From: Pleomorphomonas oryzae DSM 16300
GTDB lineage: Bacteria; Pseudomonadota; Alphaproteobacteria; Rhizobiales; Pleomorphomonadaceae
Assembly: GCF_000422965.1 (NCBI RefSeq)
Contig: NZ_AUHB01000008.1
Coordinates: 178,313-242,312 of the forward strand
Direction of reading: 5' to 3'
DNA length: 64,000 nt
Each line of letters opens with the position of its first letter. Within the stretch, counting starts at the first letter, position 1. Of this stretch, positions 53,319 through 62,708 are shown piece by piece. A program made the position numbers and the translations under genes. The notes below the pieces were generated by a model. The model was not told the origin of the DNA. It ran no database searches and was given only the letters and a program-made list of their open reading frames with translations.

Positions 53319-54713
53319 GTGAGCACTCCCTCTGATGCCGGACGCTCGTTTATCGCGATGAACCGCTTCGGCCTCGGCGCTCATCGGGGCGACAAAGGCC
53401 CGGATGATCCGAAAGCTTGGCTGATCGGACAGTTCAACGCCTACGAGCCCAAACCAGCGGCGATGGCGGATCTCCCGTCATCGTCCGAGATCTTCGTGAC
53501 CTATCGCGAGGACAGCGCCGATATACGTGCCATGCCCGAGGCGCAGCGCGCCCAGGCACGACAAGAGCTACACAAACGTGGCTACAAACTTTACGAGAGC
53601 GAGATCGGAGCGCGAACGCTTGCGGCCGTGACCAGTCAAGCGCCTTTCGTCGAGCGCCTCGTCCACTTCTGGGCCAACCATTTTGCCCTTTCCGCTGACG
53701 AGCCAATCATAACGGCCCTCGCGGGTTCCTTCGAACGCGAGGCGATCCGTCCGCATGTGCTTGGCCGTTTCGAGGATATGCTGCTCACTGTCGAGCAGCA
53801 TCCGGGCATGCTGCTCTATCTCAACCAAAACCGCTCCATCGGCCCCAACAGCCTGCGTGCCAAGCGCGCCGCCGAAAAAGACCCCACCCGCAAGCTTGGG
53901 ATCAACGAAAACCTGGCGCGGGAAATCCTGGAGCTCCATACGCTTGGCGTCCGAACGGGCTACAGCCAGAAGGATGTCACCCAGTTCGCTTTCGCCATGA
54001 CCGGGTGGACGATCGCGGGGCAGGATGGAAACGAAGAAGCGCAGGCTGGCACGTTCGAGTTCAGGCCACAGCTTCATGAGCCCGGCCCGCGCACCATTCT
54101 CGGCAAGACTTACGACCAAAAGAGCGAGGATCAAGCGGTGGCAGTACTGCGCGACGTTGCACGCAGCAAAGCGACTGCGACCCATATAGCGACCAAACTC
54201 GCTCGCCATTTCGTGGCAGATTCTCCTCCTGCACCCTTGGTGGAACGGTTGCAATCAGCCTTTCTCAAGTCGGGAGGCGACCTGCCAACCGTCTATCGCA
54301 CGCTCGTCAATTCGCCCGAGGCGTGGGAAGCGGGCAGCAGCAAGTTCAAGACACCGTGGGAATGGAACGTTTCCGCGTTCCGTGCGCTCGGGGCCTCTCC
54401 AGAGCAGATTACGAAGACGAATGTTGCTGACACCATAAAGCAGCTCGGTCAGCCGGTGTGGCGGCCACAGTCGCCGGCCGGTTATGACGACGTGGCGGCC
54501 AGTTGGGTGGCACCCGATGCCTTGGTTCGACGTGTCGAGGTCGCACAGCGGCTGGCCCGCAAGGCCGACCCCGCATTCGACGCGCGCGCGGCAGCCAGCG
54601 CGCTCCTTGGTCCATCGCTGTCCAAGGCGACGGCGACCGAGATCGCCCGCGCGGAATCACCAGCAACGTCGGTCGCCCTTCTGCTTGTTTCGCCGGAATT
54701 CCAGAGGAGATAA
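53319..54713 (+). CDS. DUF1800 domain protein
   Basis: 464 residues of the DUF1800 family: AMNRFGLGAHRGDKGPDD near the N-terminus, VERLVHFWANHFALSADEP, NENLAREILELHTLGVRTGYSQKDVTQFAFAMTGWTI, and a C-terminal RLARKADPAFDARAAASALLGPS. GGAGGTTTGC precedes GTG 53319. DUF1800 genes are usually next to DUF1501 genes; their joint function (export or attachment of surface material has been suggested) is unknown. No clear signal peptide. Confidence 0.88.
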   Translation: MSTPSDAGRSFIAMNRFGLGAHRGDKGPDDPKAWLIGQFNAYEPKPAAMADLPSSSEIFVTYREDSADIRAMPEAQRAQARQELHKRGYKLYESEIGARTLAAVTSQAPFVERLVHFWANHFALSADEPIITALAGSFEREAIRPHVLGRFEDMLLTVEQHPGMLLYLNQNRSIGPNSLRAKRAAEKDPTRKLGINENLAREILELHTLGVRTGYSQKDVTQFAFAMTGWTIAGQDGNEEAQAGTFEFRPQLHEPGPRTILGKTYDQKSEDQAVAVLRDVARSKATATHIATKLARHFVADSPPAPLVERLQSAFLKSGGDLPTVYRTLVNSPEAWEAGSSKFKTPWEWNVSAFRALGASPEQITKTNVADTIKQLGQPVWRPQSPAGYDDVAASWVAPDALVRRVEVAQRLARKADPAFDARAAASALLGPSLSKATATEIARAESPATSVALLLVSPEFQRR

Positions 54714-54717
54714 CACC

Positions 54718-55866
54718 ATGTTGGACCGTCGAAATTTCCTGCGCGGGGCAGCGCTCGGCGCCGGCGCGCTCATGATCTCGCCGCGCATGGTGTTCGCCAA
54801 CGTCGAGACCGATCGCCGCTTCGTCTTCGTCATTCAGCGCGGGGCCGCCGACGGGCTCGATACTGTCATCCCCTATGGCGACCCGGCGCTTGCCGGCCTG
54901 CGCGGCTCGCTGGCCATCGATCAGGCCGACATGCATAAGCTCGACGGCATGTTTGCACTGCATCCATCACTAAGCCGGCTTAATGACCTTTATGGACAGA
55001 AGCAGTCGCTGTTCATCCAGGCAGTTGCTTCGCCCTATCGCGAGCGCTCGCATTTCGACGGGCAGAACGTGCTGGAAAGCGGAAGTTCCAGTCCGTACCA
55101 ATTGCGAGATGGATGGTTGAATCGGCTGTCCACCTTGTTGCCAAAGAGCGAGGAAGAGGCGATCGCTCTTGCGCAGACCATACCCCTCGCCCTGCGAGGA
55201 GCAGCACCGGTCAACTCCTATGCCCCGTCAAACCTGCCGGAGGCGCCCGACGATCTCCTGATGCGGGTCAGCAAGCTTTACGATGCCGACCCTCAACTCC
55301 ATGCTCTGTGGAGCCGGGCCATGGAAAATCGCGGGCTAGCCGAAGCGGTGGGTGCGCGGCAGGATCCGGCCACGGTCGGCAAAACAGCCGCCTTATTCCT
55401 TGGTCGCTCCAACGGGCCACGCATCGCCATGATCGAGACCGCCGGCTGGGACACTCATGACGCACAGAAACAGCGCCTCACCAATCAGTTGCGCGGGCTC
55501 GATCAGATGATCGGTGCCTTGCACGATGGCCTCGGCGATGTCTGGAAGAATACCACCGTACTGGTCGCCACGGAGTTCGGCCGCACGGCGGCCGTCAACG
55601 GCACCGACGGAACCGATCACGGAACCGCTTCGGCCGCCATGCTGGTTGGAGGCGCCGTTCAAGGCGGGCGGGTGGTCGCCGACTGGCCAGGCCTGTCCTC
55701 CGGCAAACTCTATGAAGGACGAGACCTCACCCCGACGCTCGACCTCGATGCGTTGATAGCCGTGGTTGCGGCAGAAAGCCTGGGGCTCGATCCGGAAAAG
55801 ACCATGCGAACACTCTTTCCGGGACGCCCGCTCAACACGAAACTAAGCGGCCTGGTGAAGGCCTGA
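54718..55866 (+). CDS. DUF1501 domain protein with Tat signal
   Basis: 382 residues. The N-terminus MLDRRNFLRGAALGAGALM carries the twin-arginine RRNFLRG motif and a hydrophobic stretch, so it is probably exported folded. The rest is DUF1501, a sulfatase/phosphatase-like fold: RFVFVIQRGAADGLDTVIPYGD, HFDGQNVLESGS, IETAGWDTHDAQ, and TEFGRTAAVNGTDGTDHG with acid/His metal-like ligands. Four bases after the DUF1800 stop. Function unknown beyond the conserved pairing. Confidence 0.88.
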   Translation: MLDRRNFLRGAALGAGALMISPRMVFANVETDRRFVFVIQRGAADGLDTVIPYGDPALAGLRGSLAIDQADMHKLDGMFALHPSLSRLNDLYGQKQSLFIQAVASPYRERSHFDGQNVLESGSSSPYQLRDGWLNRLSTLLPKSEEEAIALAQTIPLALRGAAPVNSYAPSNLPEAPDDLLMRVSKLYDADPQLHALWSRAMENRGLAEAVGARQDPATVGKTAALFLGRSNGPRIAMIETAGWDTHDAQKQRLTNQLRGLDQMIGALHDGLGDVWKNTTVLVATEFGRTAAVNGTDGTDHGTASAAMLVGGAVQGGRVVADWPGLSSGKLYEGRDLTPTLDLDALIAVVAAESLGLDPEKTMRTLFPGRPLNTKLSGLVKA

Positions 55867-55887
55867 CGCCGCTTCATGCCCTGAAGG

Positions 55888-57129
55888 TCAGCCTGCCACC
55901 TCCAGCGTAGCGTCGCAGAGCACTTGCGCACCGGCGATGATCTGGTGCGGTTCGACATATTCCGCCTCGTTGTGGCTGAGGCCGCCTCGACAAGGGACGA
56001 AGATCATCGCCGCCGGCCCAAGACGAGCCATGAAGAGCGCGTCGTGGAAGGCACCGGAAAACATCCGGCGGCAGGGAAAGCTACGTCGTTTCGCCATATC
56101 TTCGACAATGCCGATCAACCGTTCGTCGAAGCGAGCCGGCGCCACATCCATGCTTCGCCGCACCAAGGCCTGGCAGCCGCCGCTTTCTGCCGCCTCGGAG
56201 ACCATGCTGGTGATTTCGGTCTCTAGTCGGTCGATTTCAGCGCCACTTGGATGGCGAAGATCGATGGAGAACACGACCTCGCCCGGGATGACGTTGACAG
56301 CGCCCGGCGTCAGCGTAAGGCGGCCAACTGTGAGGCGTGCATTGACATCGGCAGGCATCACCGTTGCCTGCAACTGGGCAATGATAGCGACAGCCACCGC
56401 CATAGCGTCGCGACGGTCGACGAGCGGCGTGGTACCGGCGTGTGCGACCTGCCCCGTGATGGTGACCTCCAGCCAGCGAGTACCTTGAATACCTTCGACG
56501 GCGCCGATCAGGGCGCCCTGGCGTTCGAGCAGTGGTCCCTGCTCGATGTGCAATTCAAGATAAGCCGTAAACGGGCCGCCGAGCGGCCGTTCAGCCGCCT
56601 CAGGCAGGGCCTTGAGCGTTGCAGCCAACTCGTCGGGGAGGCTGGCTCCATTGCTATCCACCGCGTCCTGCCAACCCGCAGGAAAAGCGCCAGCGGCATA
56701 AACCTGCGAGCCAAAAGCGCCGGGCGAGAAACGGCTACCCTCCTCGTTGGTCCAAGCCACGAGTTCGATCGGGCCGGCAGTGACGATACCGTTGTCCTCC
56801 AGCGTTTCCAGGACTTCAAGCGCGGCGAGCGTGCCGAGGGCACCATCGAAACGTCCGCCGGTCGGCTGGCTGTCGAGATGGCTGCCGATCAATAGCGGAG
56901 GACGGTCGTTATCAGTGCTGGCCCGCTTCAAAAACAGATTGGCGGCTGCATCCTGAAACACCGTAAAGCCGCGTGCCGTGCCGAGATTGGCCAGCAATGC
57001 CCGCGCCTTCCTGTCTTCAACGCTCAGTGTTGGACGGTTGACACCCCCAGCCGGTGTCGCGCCGATCGCCGCGAAAGCATCGAGACGAGCGAGCAGACGG
57101 TGGCCATTGATCGCAGGACCACACGTCAT
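55888..57129 (-). CDS. M20-family amidohydrolase (N-carbamoyl/allantoate type)
   Basis: 413 residues, hydantoinase/carbamoylase branch of M20. Metal ligands: the His/Asp of SHLDSQPTGGRFDG, Glu of NEEGSRF, His of ELHIEQGPLLE, and the last His of GGLSHNEAEY. It hydrolyses N-carbamoyl or ureido groups, or allantoate-like compounds, with two zinc ions, as a dimer in the cytoplasm. It is the last gene of a catabolic operon, overlapping the BtpA gene by 4 bases (ATGA). Which substrate is unknown; the operon suggests an N-substituted sugar derivative. Confidence 0.88.
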   Translation of the reverse strand: MTCGPAINGHRLLARLDAFAAIGATPAGGVNRPTLSVEDRKARALLANLGTARGFTVFQDAAANLFLKRASTDNDRPPLLIGSHLDSQPTGGRFDGALGTLAALEVLETLEDNGIVTAGPIELVAWTNEEGSRFSPGAFGSQVYAAGAFPAGWQDAVDSNGASLPDELAATLKALPEAAERPLGGPFTAYLELHIEQGPLLERQGALIGAVEGIQGTRWLEVTITGQVAHAGTTPLVDRRDAMAVAVAIIAQLQATVMPADVNARLTVGRLTLTPGAVNVIPGEVVFSIDLRHPSGAEIDRLETEITSMVSEAAESGGCQALVRRSMDVAPARFDERLIGIVEDMAKRRSFPCRRMFSGAFHDALFMARLGPAAMIFVPCRGGLSHNEAEYVEPHQIIAGAQVLCDATLEVAG

Positions 57130-57968
57130 GAACGGAGCCCGGCCATGAAAGTCTTGACGCGATCGGGATCAACGGTGTTCCACCAGACGCCGTCGTGCTT
57201 GAGGGCACTCGCGACGATGACACCGTCGACGATACCGAGGATGTCACGAGCGTTGTCGGGCGTAACGCCGCTGCCGACCAGCGTCGGCAGATGCGACGCC
57301 TCCTTGATCATCCGGATGTAGCCGAGGTCGGCGGCGTGCCCGGTGCGCTGACCGGTTGCGATCACCGCATCGGCGTCGAAGAAGACGAGGTCGCGCACCA
57401 GTTCCTCGACCGGCCGGTCGGCGACGATGGCGTGCGCGCCATGCTTGACGTGGGCATCGGCAAAGATGCGCACGCCGTTTGCCCTGAGGCGGGCGCGGTA
57501 GCGCATGGCCCGCGCCGCCTCACCCTCGACAAAGCCCTCATTGGCGACATAGGCATTGGCCCATTGATTGACGCGGATGAAGCCGGCGCCTGAGGCGCTT
57601 GCCACAGCCAGCGCCGGCAATGCGGCGTTGGCCAGCACGTTGATGCCGATCGGTCGGTCGAGTTCGCGACGGATGCGGTCGGCAACCACCGCCATGTGAG
57701 CGGCCGTCTCGGGACCGATGTCGTCAGGCTTGGAAAACGGCACATCGCCGTGGTTCTCGACGATGACGCCATCGCAACCGCCGGCAAGATAGGCGCGCGC
57801 GTCGGCGAGGCCGCGCTGGTAAATCTCTTCGACGGGCTCGCCATTATGGCGTGGTGCTCCGGGTAGCGGCGCCAAATGGACGACGCCGATCACCACCTTG
57901 GTCCGTCCGAACAGTTGCTGAAGGACGTCGCCGGCCGTCTGGCCAACCGGTGTTGCGGCTTCGGTCAT
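57126..57968 (-). CDS. BtpA/SgcQ-family protein
   Basis: 280 residues of the BtpA family, a TIM-barrel group: VVIGVVHLAPLPGAPRHNG, GGCDGVIVENHGDVPFSKP, RVNQWANAYVANEGFVEGEAARAMRYR, VKHGAHA and TLVGSGVTPDNARDILGIVDGVIVASALK. Members include SgcQ, of unknown substrate, and a protein linked to photosystem I assembly in cyanobacteria; here it is certainly metabolic by context. It overlaps PfkB (57965-57968) and the amidohydrolase (57126-57129). Confidence 0.88.
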   Translation of the reverse strand: MTEAATPVGQTAGDVLQQLFGRTKVVIGVVHLAPLPGAPRHNGEPVEEIYQRGLADARAYLAGGCDGVIVENHGDVPFSKPDDIGPETAAHMAVVADRIRRELDRPIGINVLANAALPALAVASASGAGFIRVNQWANAYVANEGFVEGEAARAMRYRARLRANGVRIFADAHVKHGAHAIVADRPVEELVRDLVFFDADAVIATGQRTGHAADLGYIRMIKEASHLPTLVGSGVTPDNARDILGIVDGVIVASALKHDGVWWNTVDPDRVKTFMAGLRS

Positions 57969-58861
57969 GAATCATTCCTCGATAGCCCCTGGATCAGGGC
58001 GGTAATTTCAGAAAGGCTCGGACAGGCGGCCAACGTTCCGCGTCGGGTGACGGCAACAGCCGCGGCCCGGACACCAACAGCTACGGCGTCGGAGAGCGAC
58101 AGATCGAGGGCGAGGCAACCGGCCAGCACACCGGCGAAGACATCGCCGGCACCGCTCGTGTCAATCGCCGTCACCACGGGAGCGGCAACGCATGCTATCT
58201 CTTTCGCATCCTTGGCAAGATACATGGCGCCACCGGCACCAAGCGTAACGACCACGCTCGATGAGCCGTCCCGCGATAGCCTACGGGCCGCCTCGGCTGG
58301 TTCGGCGCAACCGGCAAGCGTTTCAGCTTCGACGGTGTTGACGATAATGATGTCCGCCTCCGGTATGGGAGCGCCCCCAAGCGGACTCGGATTGAAAATG
58401 GTGGTGGCACCCTTTTCACGAGCCGCGCCTAGGCAGGCTTTGGTTGTGTCCGCGCCCAGATTGCCCTGCATCAGCAGGTAATTCCCTCTCCCGGGCCAGG
58501 AGGAAAACTCCATCGGATCGAAGGCCATGGCCGAGGCTGCAGCGGTGACGACAACGTTCTCGCCCACCCTGTCGACCAGGATCGTCGATCGATCCGTTGG
58601 CGTATCGAGCACGACGAGCCCGTTGAGCGGCAGGTCGGAAGTAAGCGCCGTCCGCACAAAAACTGCATCGGGATCGGCGCCTAAAGCGGCGCGAAAGACA
58701 ACTTCTGCACCCGTACGCGCTGCCGCGACCGCCTGGTTGGCGCCCTTGCCGCCAACGCCGCGCATCGCCGAGACAGCGTTCACCGTCTCACCAAGGCGCG
58801 GCAGTCGATCGACAAAGAACGTTTCGTCAACACAGACGTTGCCAACCACGTGGAGCGTCAT
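57965..58861 (-). CDS. PfkB-family sugar kinase (ribokinase-like)
   Basis: 298 residues. The N-terminal PfkB signature is GVGGKGANQAVAAARTG and the C-terminal signature is IDTSGAGDVFAGVLAG with the catalytic Asp. It phosphorylates a sugar or nucleoside-like substrate from ATP; the family is too wide to name one. It overlaps the genes on both sides by 4 bases. Confidence 0.9.
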   Translation of the reverse strand: MTLHVVGNVCVDETFFVDRLPRLGETVNAVSAMRGVGGKGANQAVAAARTGAEVVFRAALGADPDAVFVRTALTSDLPLNGLVVLDTPTDRSTILVDRVGENVVVTAAASAMAFDPMEFSSWPGRGNYLLMQGNLGADTTKACLGAAREKGATTIFNPSPLGGAPIPEADIIIVNTVEAETLAGCAEPAEAARRLSRDGSSSVVVTLGAGGAMYLAKDAKEIACVAAPVVTAIDTSGAGDVFAGVLAGCLALDLSLSDAVAVGVRAAAVAVTRRGTLAACPSLSEITALIQGLSRNDS

Positions 58862-59631
58862 CCTTCAGTCCCGCCGGTTGCCCAAGTCAGCATTTGCTCG
58901 AACAGCGTCTTGTAGCCCTTCCAGGCGACGAAGTCGGGCGACAACCAGTGCGGGCCGACGTCGGAGGTCCAGGCGACCGACCGCCCCTTGCCGTAAGTTC
59001 CCGTGACGAGCAGCGGCAGCGCGCCGTATTCCGACGACACGGTGGCGAGCACCTCGGCTCCCGGCTTGACCTCGACCTCGTTGAAGCCGAGGAGCACTGG
59101 CCAATCGCCACCGAGACCCTTCAGGATCGGATGGCTGGCCTTGCCTGTGACCTCGGCGGCAAAGCCTTCCGGCACTTCGACACGATCGTCATAGGGAAGG
59201 CAGGTGACCGGCAGGACCTCTTCGACGGCCGTCTTGCGATAGCGGGCGCCGCCATTGATGCCCTGGAAGGAATAGTAGCCGCCGAACATCAACAGGCCGC
59301 CGCCATTGCGGACATACTCGCGGATCAGCTTAAGCCGGTTGGGCGTCGTCTGCGACTTGATCCAGGTATCGGGATGCAGCAGCAGCGTGTTGGCGCCGAT
59401 ATCGGACAGCACGACAGCATCATAGGCCGACAGCGCCTCCATGGTCTGCGGGAAGTCGCGCTGCGCCTCGTGCGATGGCATGAAGGTGACGTCGAACGGC
59501 CCGCCCTTCAGTGCCTTCAAGAGTTCATCGGCGCCGGTGTGGTAGGTGACGGTGGCGAACTGGTCGAAGCCCTTGATGTGGGTGGCGGTCGACACCCAGG
59601 ATTCGCCGGCCAGCAGGATTTTCTTGGTCAT
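58858..59631 (-). CDS. GATase1-like protein (DUF1355/PF07090 type)
   Basis: 257 residues with a flavodoxin/GATase1-like fold: KILLAGESWVSTATHIKGFDQF, DVTFMPSHEAQRDFP, AVVLSDIGANTLLL, GGGLLMFGGYYSFQG. A classic GATase nucleophile Cys in GxCxG is absent (GGYYSF), so glutaminase activity is unlikely; a ThuA-like sugar-related function is possible. 35 bases after the phosphotriesterase-like gene, overlapping PfkB. Confidence 0.82.
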   Translation of the reverse strand: MTKKILLAGESWVSTATHIKGFDQFATVTYHTGADELLKALKGGPFDVTFMPSHEAQRDFPQTMEALSAYDAVVLSDIGANTLLLHPDTWIKSQTTPNRLKLIREYVRNGGGLLMFGGYYSFQGINGGARYRKTAVEEVLPVTCLPYDDRVEVPEGFAAEVTGKASHPILKGLGGDWPVLLGFNEVEVKPGAEVLATVSSEYGALPLLVTGTYGKGRSVAWTSDVGPHWLSPDFVAWKGYKTLFEQMLTWATGGTEG

Positions 59632-59666
59632 TTTGCTTTCCTCGGCAGTACTAGAAAGGGCGCCCG

Positions 59667-60755
59667 TCAGACGGAGAACACCGATTTCGGATTGTCTGTG
59701 AGCATGCGCTGGATCACTGCCTCGTCGAGACCGTGGCGCCTGAGGCGCGGCACGAAGTGGCGCAGCACGTGCGCGTAGCCGAAGCCGCCGTAGCGGGTCA
59801 GCATCATCTTGAGGAACACGTCCTGCGACATCAGCACGCGATTGGCGTAACCCTTCTCGACGAGATTGAGGATGCCGCGCGCATTGTCCTCATCGGACGG
59901 CGACTGTACCTCCTGATCGGCATAGTAGTAGTCCATGCCGATCATGTCGTATTCGATGAAGGCGCCACGAGCGGCGAGCGACGTCTGATAGGCCGTATCG
60001 TCCCAACTCGGGTTCATGTGACAGAGCACGGTATGGCGGAGATCCGCCCCCTCCGACTCGACGACATCGAGCACCTCGTGGGCGAGCCGTTCCCAGCCCG
60101 GCAGGTGGATGGTCAGCGGCACGCCGGTGCGCGCCGAGGCCCGCGCCGCGCCTTTCAGCGAGCGCCGCTCGGCCTCGGTAAAATCCTTGGAGACCCCGAT
60201 CTCGCCGATGATGCCGGCCATCACCGGCGGTTGCGTCGTGCCACCACCGACATCGTCGATGATGAAGCGGGCAATGGCTTCGGCGTCCATCGTCTTCATC
60301 CAGTCGGGGTGACTGAATTCGAGATAGAAGCCGGTGCCCATGACGATCTTGAGACCGGACAGGCGGGCGATGCGCGCAAGCGCTTCCGGGTCGCGGCCGA
60401 TGCCGATGGTGGTGGCGTCGATCATCGTGTTGCCGCCGAAACGGCGGTAACGTTCGAGTTCGCGCAAAGCGAGATCGGCATCATCGAGCGAGACGTTATC
60501 CCGGTTGAGATAGGGATTCATTCTGAGCTCGCCGATGATCTCAATATTCACCGGCTGCTCGGAGACACTGCGTCCCTCGTCGTCGATATCGCAGGGGCAG
60601 CGCCACGCCTTGGCTCCATCGAGCAGGATATGCTCGTGCATCAGCGTGACACCCATCTCGTCGACGGGGACAGGCCCGGTGACCGTCATCACCGCGCCCG
60701 ATCGAACCCCGATCGGCGACCGCTCGATCGGCTTGCCTGCGAACAGATGATCCAT
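59667..60755 (-). CDS. Phosphotriesterase-family metal hydrolase
   Basis: 362 residues with a PTE/amidohydrolase barrel. Metal ligands: His40 and His42 (LMHEHILLD), the Glu in GIIGEIGVSK in place of the carbamoylated Lys, the His in IHLPGWERL, the His in CHMNPSWDD, and Asp in SQDVFLK. AGGAGCCGTTGATC precedes ATG 60755; the long frame upstream to 61460 is the permease read in another frame. Members hydrolyse lactones, phosphoesters or carbamates; in this operon it may open a sugar lactone or cleave an ester. Substrate unknown. Confidence 0.88.
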   Translation of the reverse strand: MDHLFAGKPIERSPIGVRSGAVMTVTGPVPVDEMGVTLMHEHILLDGAKAWRCPCDIDDEGRSVSEQPVNIEIIGELRMNPYLNRDNVSLDDADLALRELERYRRFGGNTMIDATTIGIGRDPEALARIARLSGLKIVMGTGFYLEFSHPDWMKTMDAEAIARFIIDDVGGGTTQPPVMAGIIGEIGVSKDFTEAERRSLKGAARASARTGVPLTIHLPGWERLAHEVLDVVESEGADLRHTVLCHMNPSWDDTAYQTSLAARGAFIEYDMIGMDYYYADQEVQSPSDEDNARGILNLVEKGYANRVLMSQDVFLKMMLTRYGGFGYAHVLRHFVPRLRRHGLDEAVIQRMLTDNPKSVFSV

Positions 60756-60757
60756 GA

Positions 60758-61765
60758 TCAACGGCTCCTGGATCCGCCCTTGAACAGGCGGAAATTCAGC
60801 CAGATGGCGACAAGGATGATTAGTCCGGTGACGATCGGCGTCAGGAACGGCGACAGATGCGCGAGGATCAGGCCGTTGGCGATCACCGCCACAGTCAGCG
60901 CTCCCAGCACGGTGCCGACCACCGAGCCACGACCGCCGAACAGTGACGTGCCGCCCAGTACCACGGCGGCGATGACATCGAGCTCGAACCCCTGGCCGGA
61001 GTTGGACGAACCGGAGCCGAGCCGCGAGGCGAGGATGATGCCCGCGAGTGCCGCCGCCGCGCCGGTCAGTATGTAGACCCCCAGCGTGACGAGGCGGGTA
61101 TTGACGCCAGCCCGCCGCACCGCCTCGGCATTGGCGCCGACGCCTGTGACATAGCGGCCGAAGGCCGTCTCGTTGAAGACGAGATAGGCGATAACCAACA
61201 CGACGACCGCGATCAGCGCTGGCACCGGCACGCCGATGAACCAAGCGCGGCCGATGACATTGAAGCCGCTGGCCGGATCGACGGGAATGGAATAGCCGCC
61301 GGTGATCAGAAGCGCGATGCCGCGGATCACCGATAGGCCGGCCAGCGTGACGATAAAGGCAGGGATGCCCTCGTAGGCGACGAAGAAACCCTGCAAGGCG
61401 CCAACCGCCGCGCCGAGACAAAGCAGCGCCAATACCACCACCGGCCACGGCACGCCCCACTGCAGCAGCACCGCCGAAAGCGTGGCAGTCAACGCCAATA
61501 CCGAGCCAACCGAAAGGTCGATGCCACCGGTGGTGATGACGAAGGTCATGGCCGAGGCAACGATCAGCAACGGCGCCGACTGGCGCACGATGTTGAGGAG
61601 GTTGGGGGTGGTCAGGAAGGCGTCGGTCGCCAGCGAGAAGACGATGCAGACCACCACGAAGAACAGGGCAATGGAGACGACACCGCCCCGGGCGATCGCC
61701 TTCTCGTGCCAGCTTGCCGTGACGAGGCGCGAGGGCACTTGCTGTTTGATGGCATTGTCGCTCAT
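60758..61765 (-). CDS. Sugar ABC transporter permease, RbsC type (system 3)
   Basis: 335 residues, RbsC-type permease: TFVITTGGIDLSVGSVLALTA and DVIAAVVLGGTSLFGGRGSV. The start ATG 61765 overlaps the ATPase stop (ATGA), and the phosphotriesterase gene starts 2 bases after its stop. It forms the channel of system 3. Confidence 0.92.
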   Translation of the reverse strand: MSDNAIKQQVPSRLVTASWHEKAIARGGVVSIALFFVVVCIVFSLATDAFLTTPNLLNIVRQSAPLLIVASAMTFVITTGGIDLSVGSVLALTATLSAVLLQWGVPWPVVVLALLCLGAAVGALQGFFVAYEGIPAFIVTLAGLSVIRGIALLITGGYSIPVDPASGFNVIGRAWFIGVPVPALIAVVVLVIAYLVFNETAFGRYVTGVGANAEAVRRAGVNTRLVTLGVYILTGAAAALAGIILASRLGSGSSNSGQGFELDVIAAVVLGGTSLFGGRGSVVGTVLGALTVAVIANGLILAHLSPFLTPIVTGLIILVAIWLNFRLFKGGSRSR

Positions 61766-62559
61766 GCCGGAACTCCCACGCTATCGGCCGCTCCGGCTGA
61801 TCGAGCGATGAATTTGCGCCCGACGATCAGGTTGACCACTTCCTCGATGCTGGTTTCGGAAACAAGCCGCTCGGCGACGTTGCGGCCCTCGTACATGACT
61901 TGGATGCGGTCGCAGACCAGGAACAGATCCTGCAAGCGATGAGTGATCAAAATCACCGATACGCCGCGGGCACTGACGGCCCGGATCAGGTCGAGCACGG
62001 CTTCCACCTCGGCGACGGCCAGGGCCGCCGTCGGTTCGTCCATGATCAGCACACGCGGGTCGAAGGAAGCCGCGCGGCCGATGGCGATCGATTGCCGCTG
62101 ACCGCCCGAAAGGTTCTCGACCTTGAGGCGGGTGTCGGCGATGACGATGCCAAGCCGGTCGAGCATGGCCCGCGCTTCGGCGTGCATGCGCGCCTTGTCG
62201 AGGAAAGACAGGCCGGCCAAACGGCGACGCGGCTCGCGACCGAGGAACAGGTTGCCGGCGACGTCCACCGTGTCGCACAGCGAAAGGTCTTGATAGACCA
62301 TCTCGACGCGAGCGGCACGGGCATCGGCGGGCGAAGTGAAACTGACAACCGCGCCGTCGATCTCGATGGTACCGGCGTCGGGGATGATCGCACCGGAAAG
62401 CACCTTGCTGAGGGTCGATTTTCCAGCGCCGTTGTCGCCGACCAGCCCCAGCACTTCGCCGGGCCTCAGAGTCAACGATACGTCATCGAGCACTTGAATG
62501 GGGTGATAGCGCTTGGAGATACCCGTCATCCGAACGCGGTAAGGCGAGGTTTCCGTCAT
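61762..62559 (-). CDS. Sugar ABC transporter ATPase, single domain (system 3)
   Basis: 265 residues, a single ABC domain: Walker A GDNGAGKST, signature LSGGQRQSIAIGRA, Walker B VLIMDEPTAAL. RbsA/XylG partners of RbsC permeases usually have two ABC domains, as in systems 1 and 2 here; this one resembles the FrcA type that works as a homodimer. ATG 62559 is the family-consistent start. 149 bases follow the binding-protein gene. Confidence 0.9.
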   Translation of the reverse strand: MTETSPYRVRMTGISKRYHPIQVLDDVSLTLRPGEVLGLVGDNGAGKSTLSKVLSGAIIPDAGTIEIDGAVVSFTSPADARAARVEMVYQDLSLCDTVDVAGNLFLGREPRRRLAGLSFLDKARMHAEARAMLDRLGIVIADTRLKVENLSGGQRQSIAIGRAASFDPRVLIMDEPTAALAVAEVEAVLDLIRAVSARGVSVILITHRLQDLFLVCDRIQVMYEGRNVAERLVSETSIEEVVNLIVGRKFIARSAGAADSVGVPA

Positions 62560-62708
62560 GCTGAAGTCCGCTCGGGAATGGCCTTGAAACGGCGCACTCC
62601 ATTGAGAACGGCATCCCGTCGGCAGACCGAGCCGGCGACCGACGGGAGGCAACGATGAACCGGGACGCAGCAAACAAGGCTGGCGCCCCGATGATGCACA
62701 AGCTCAAA

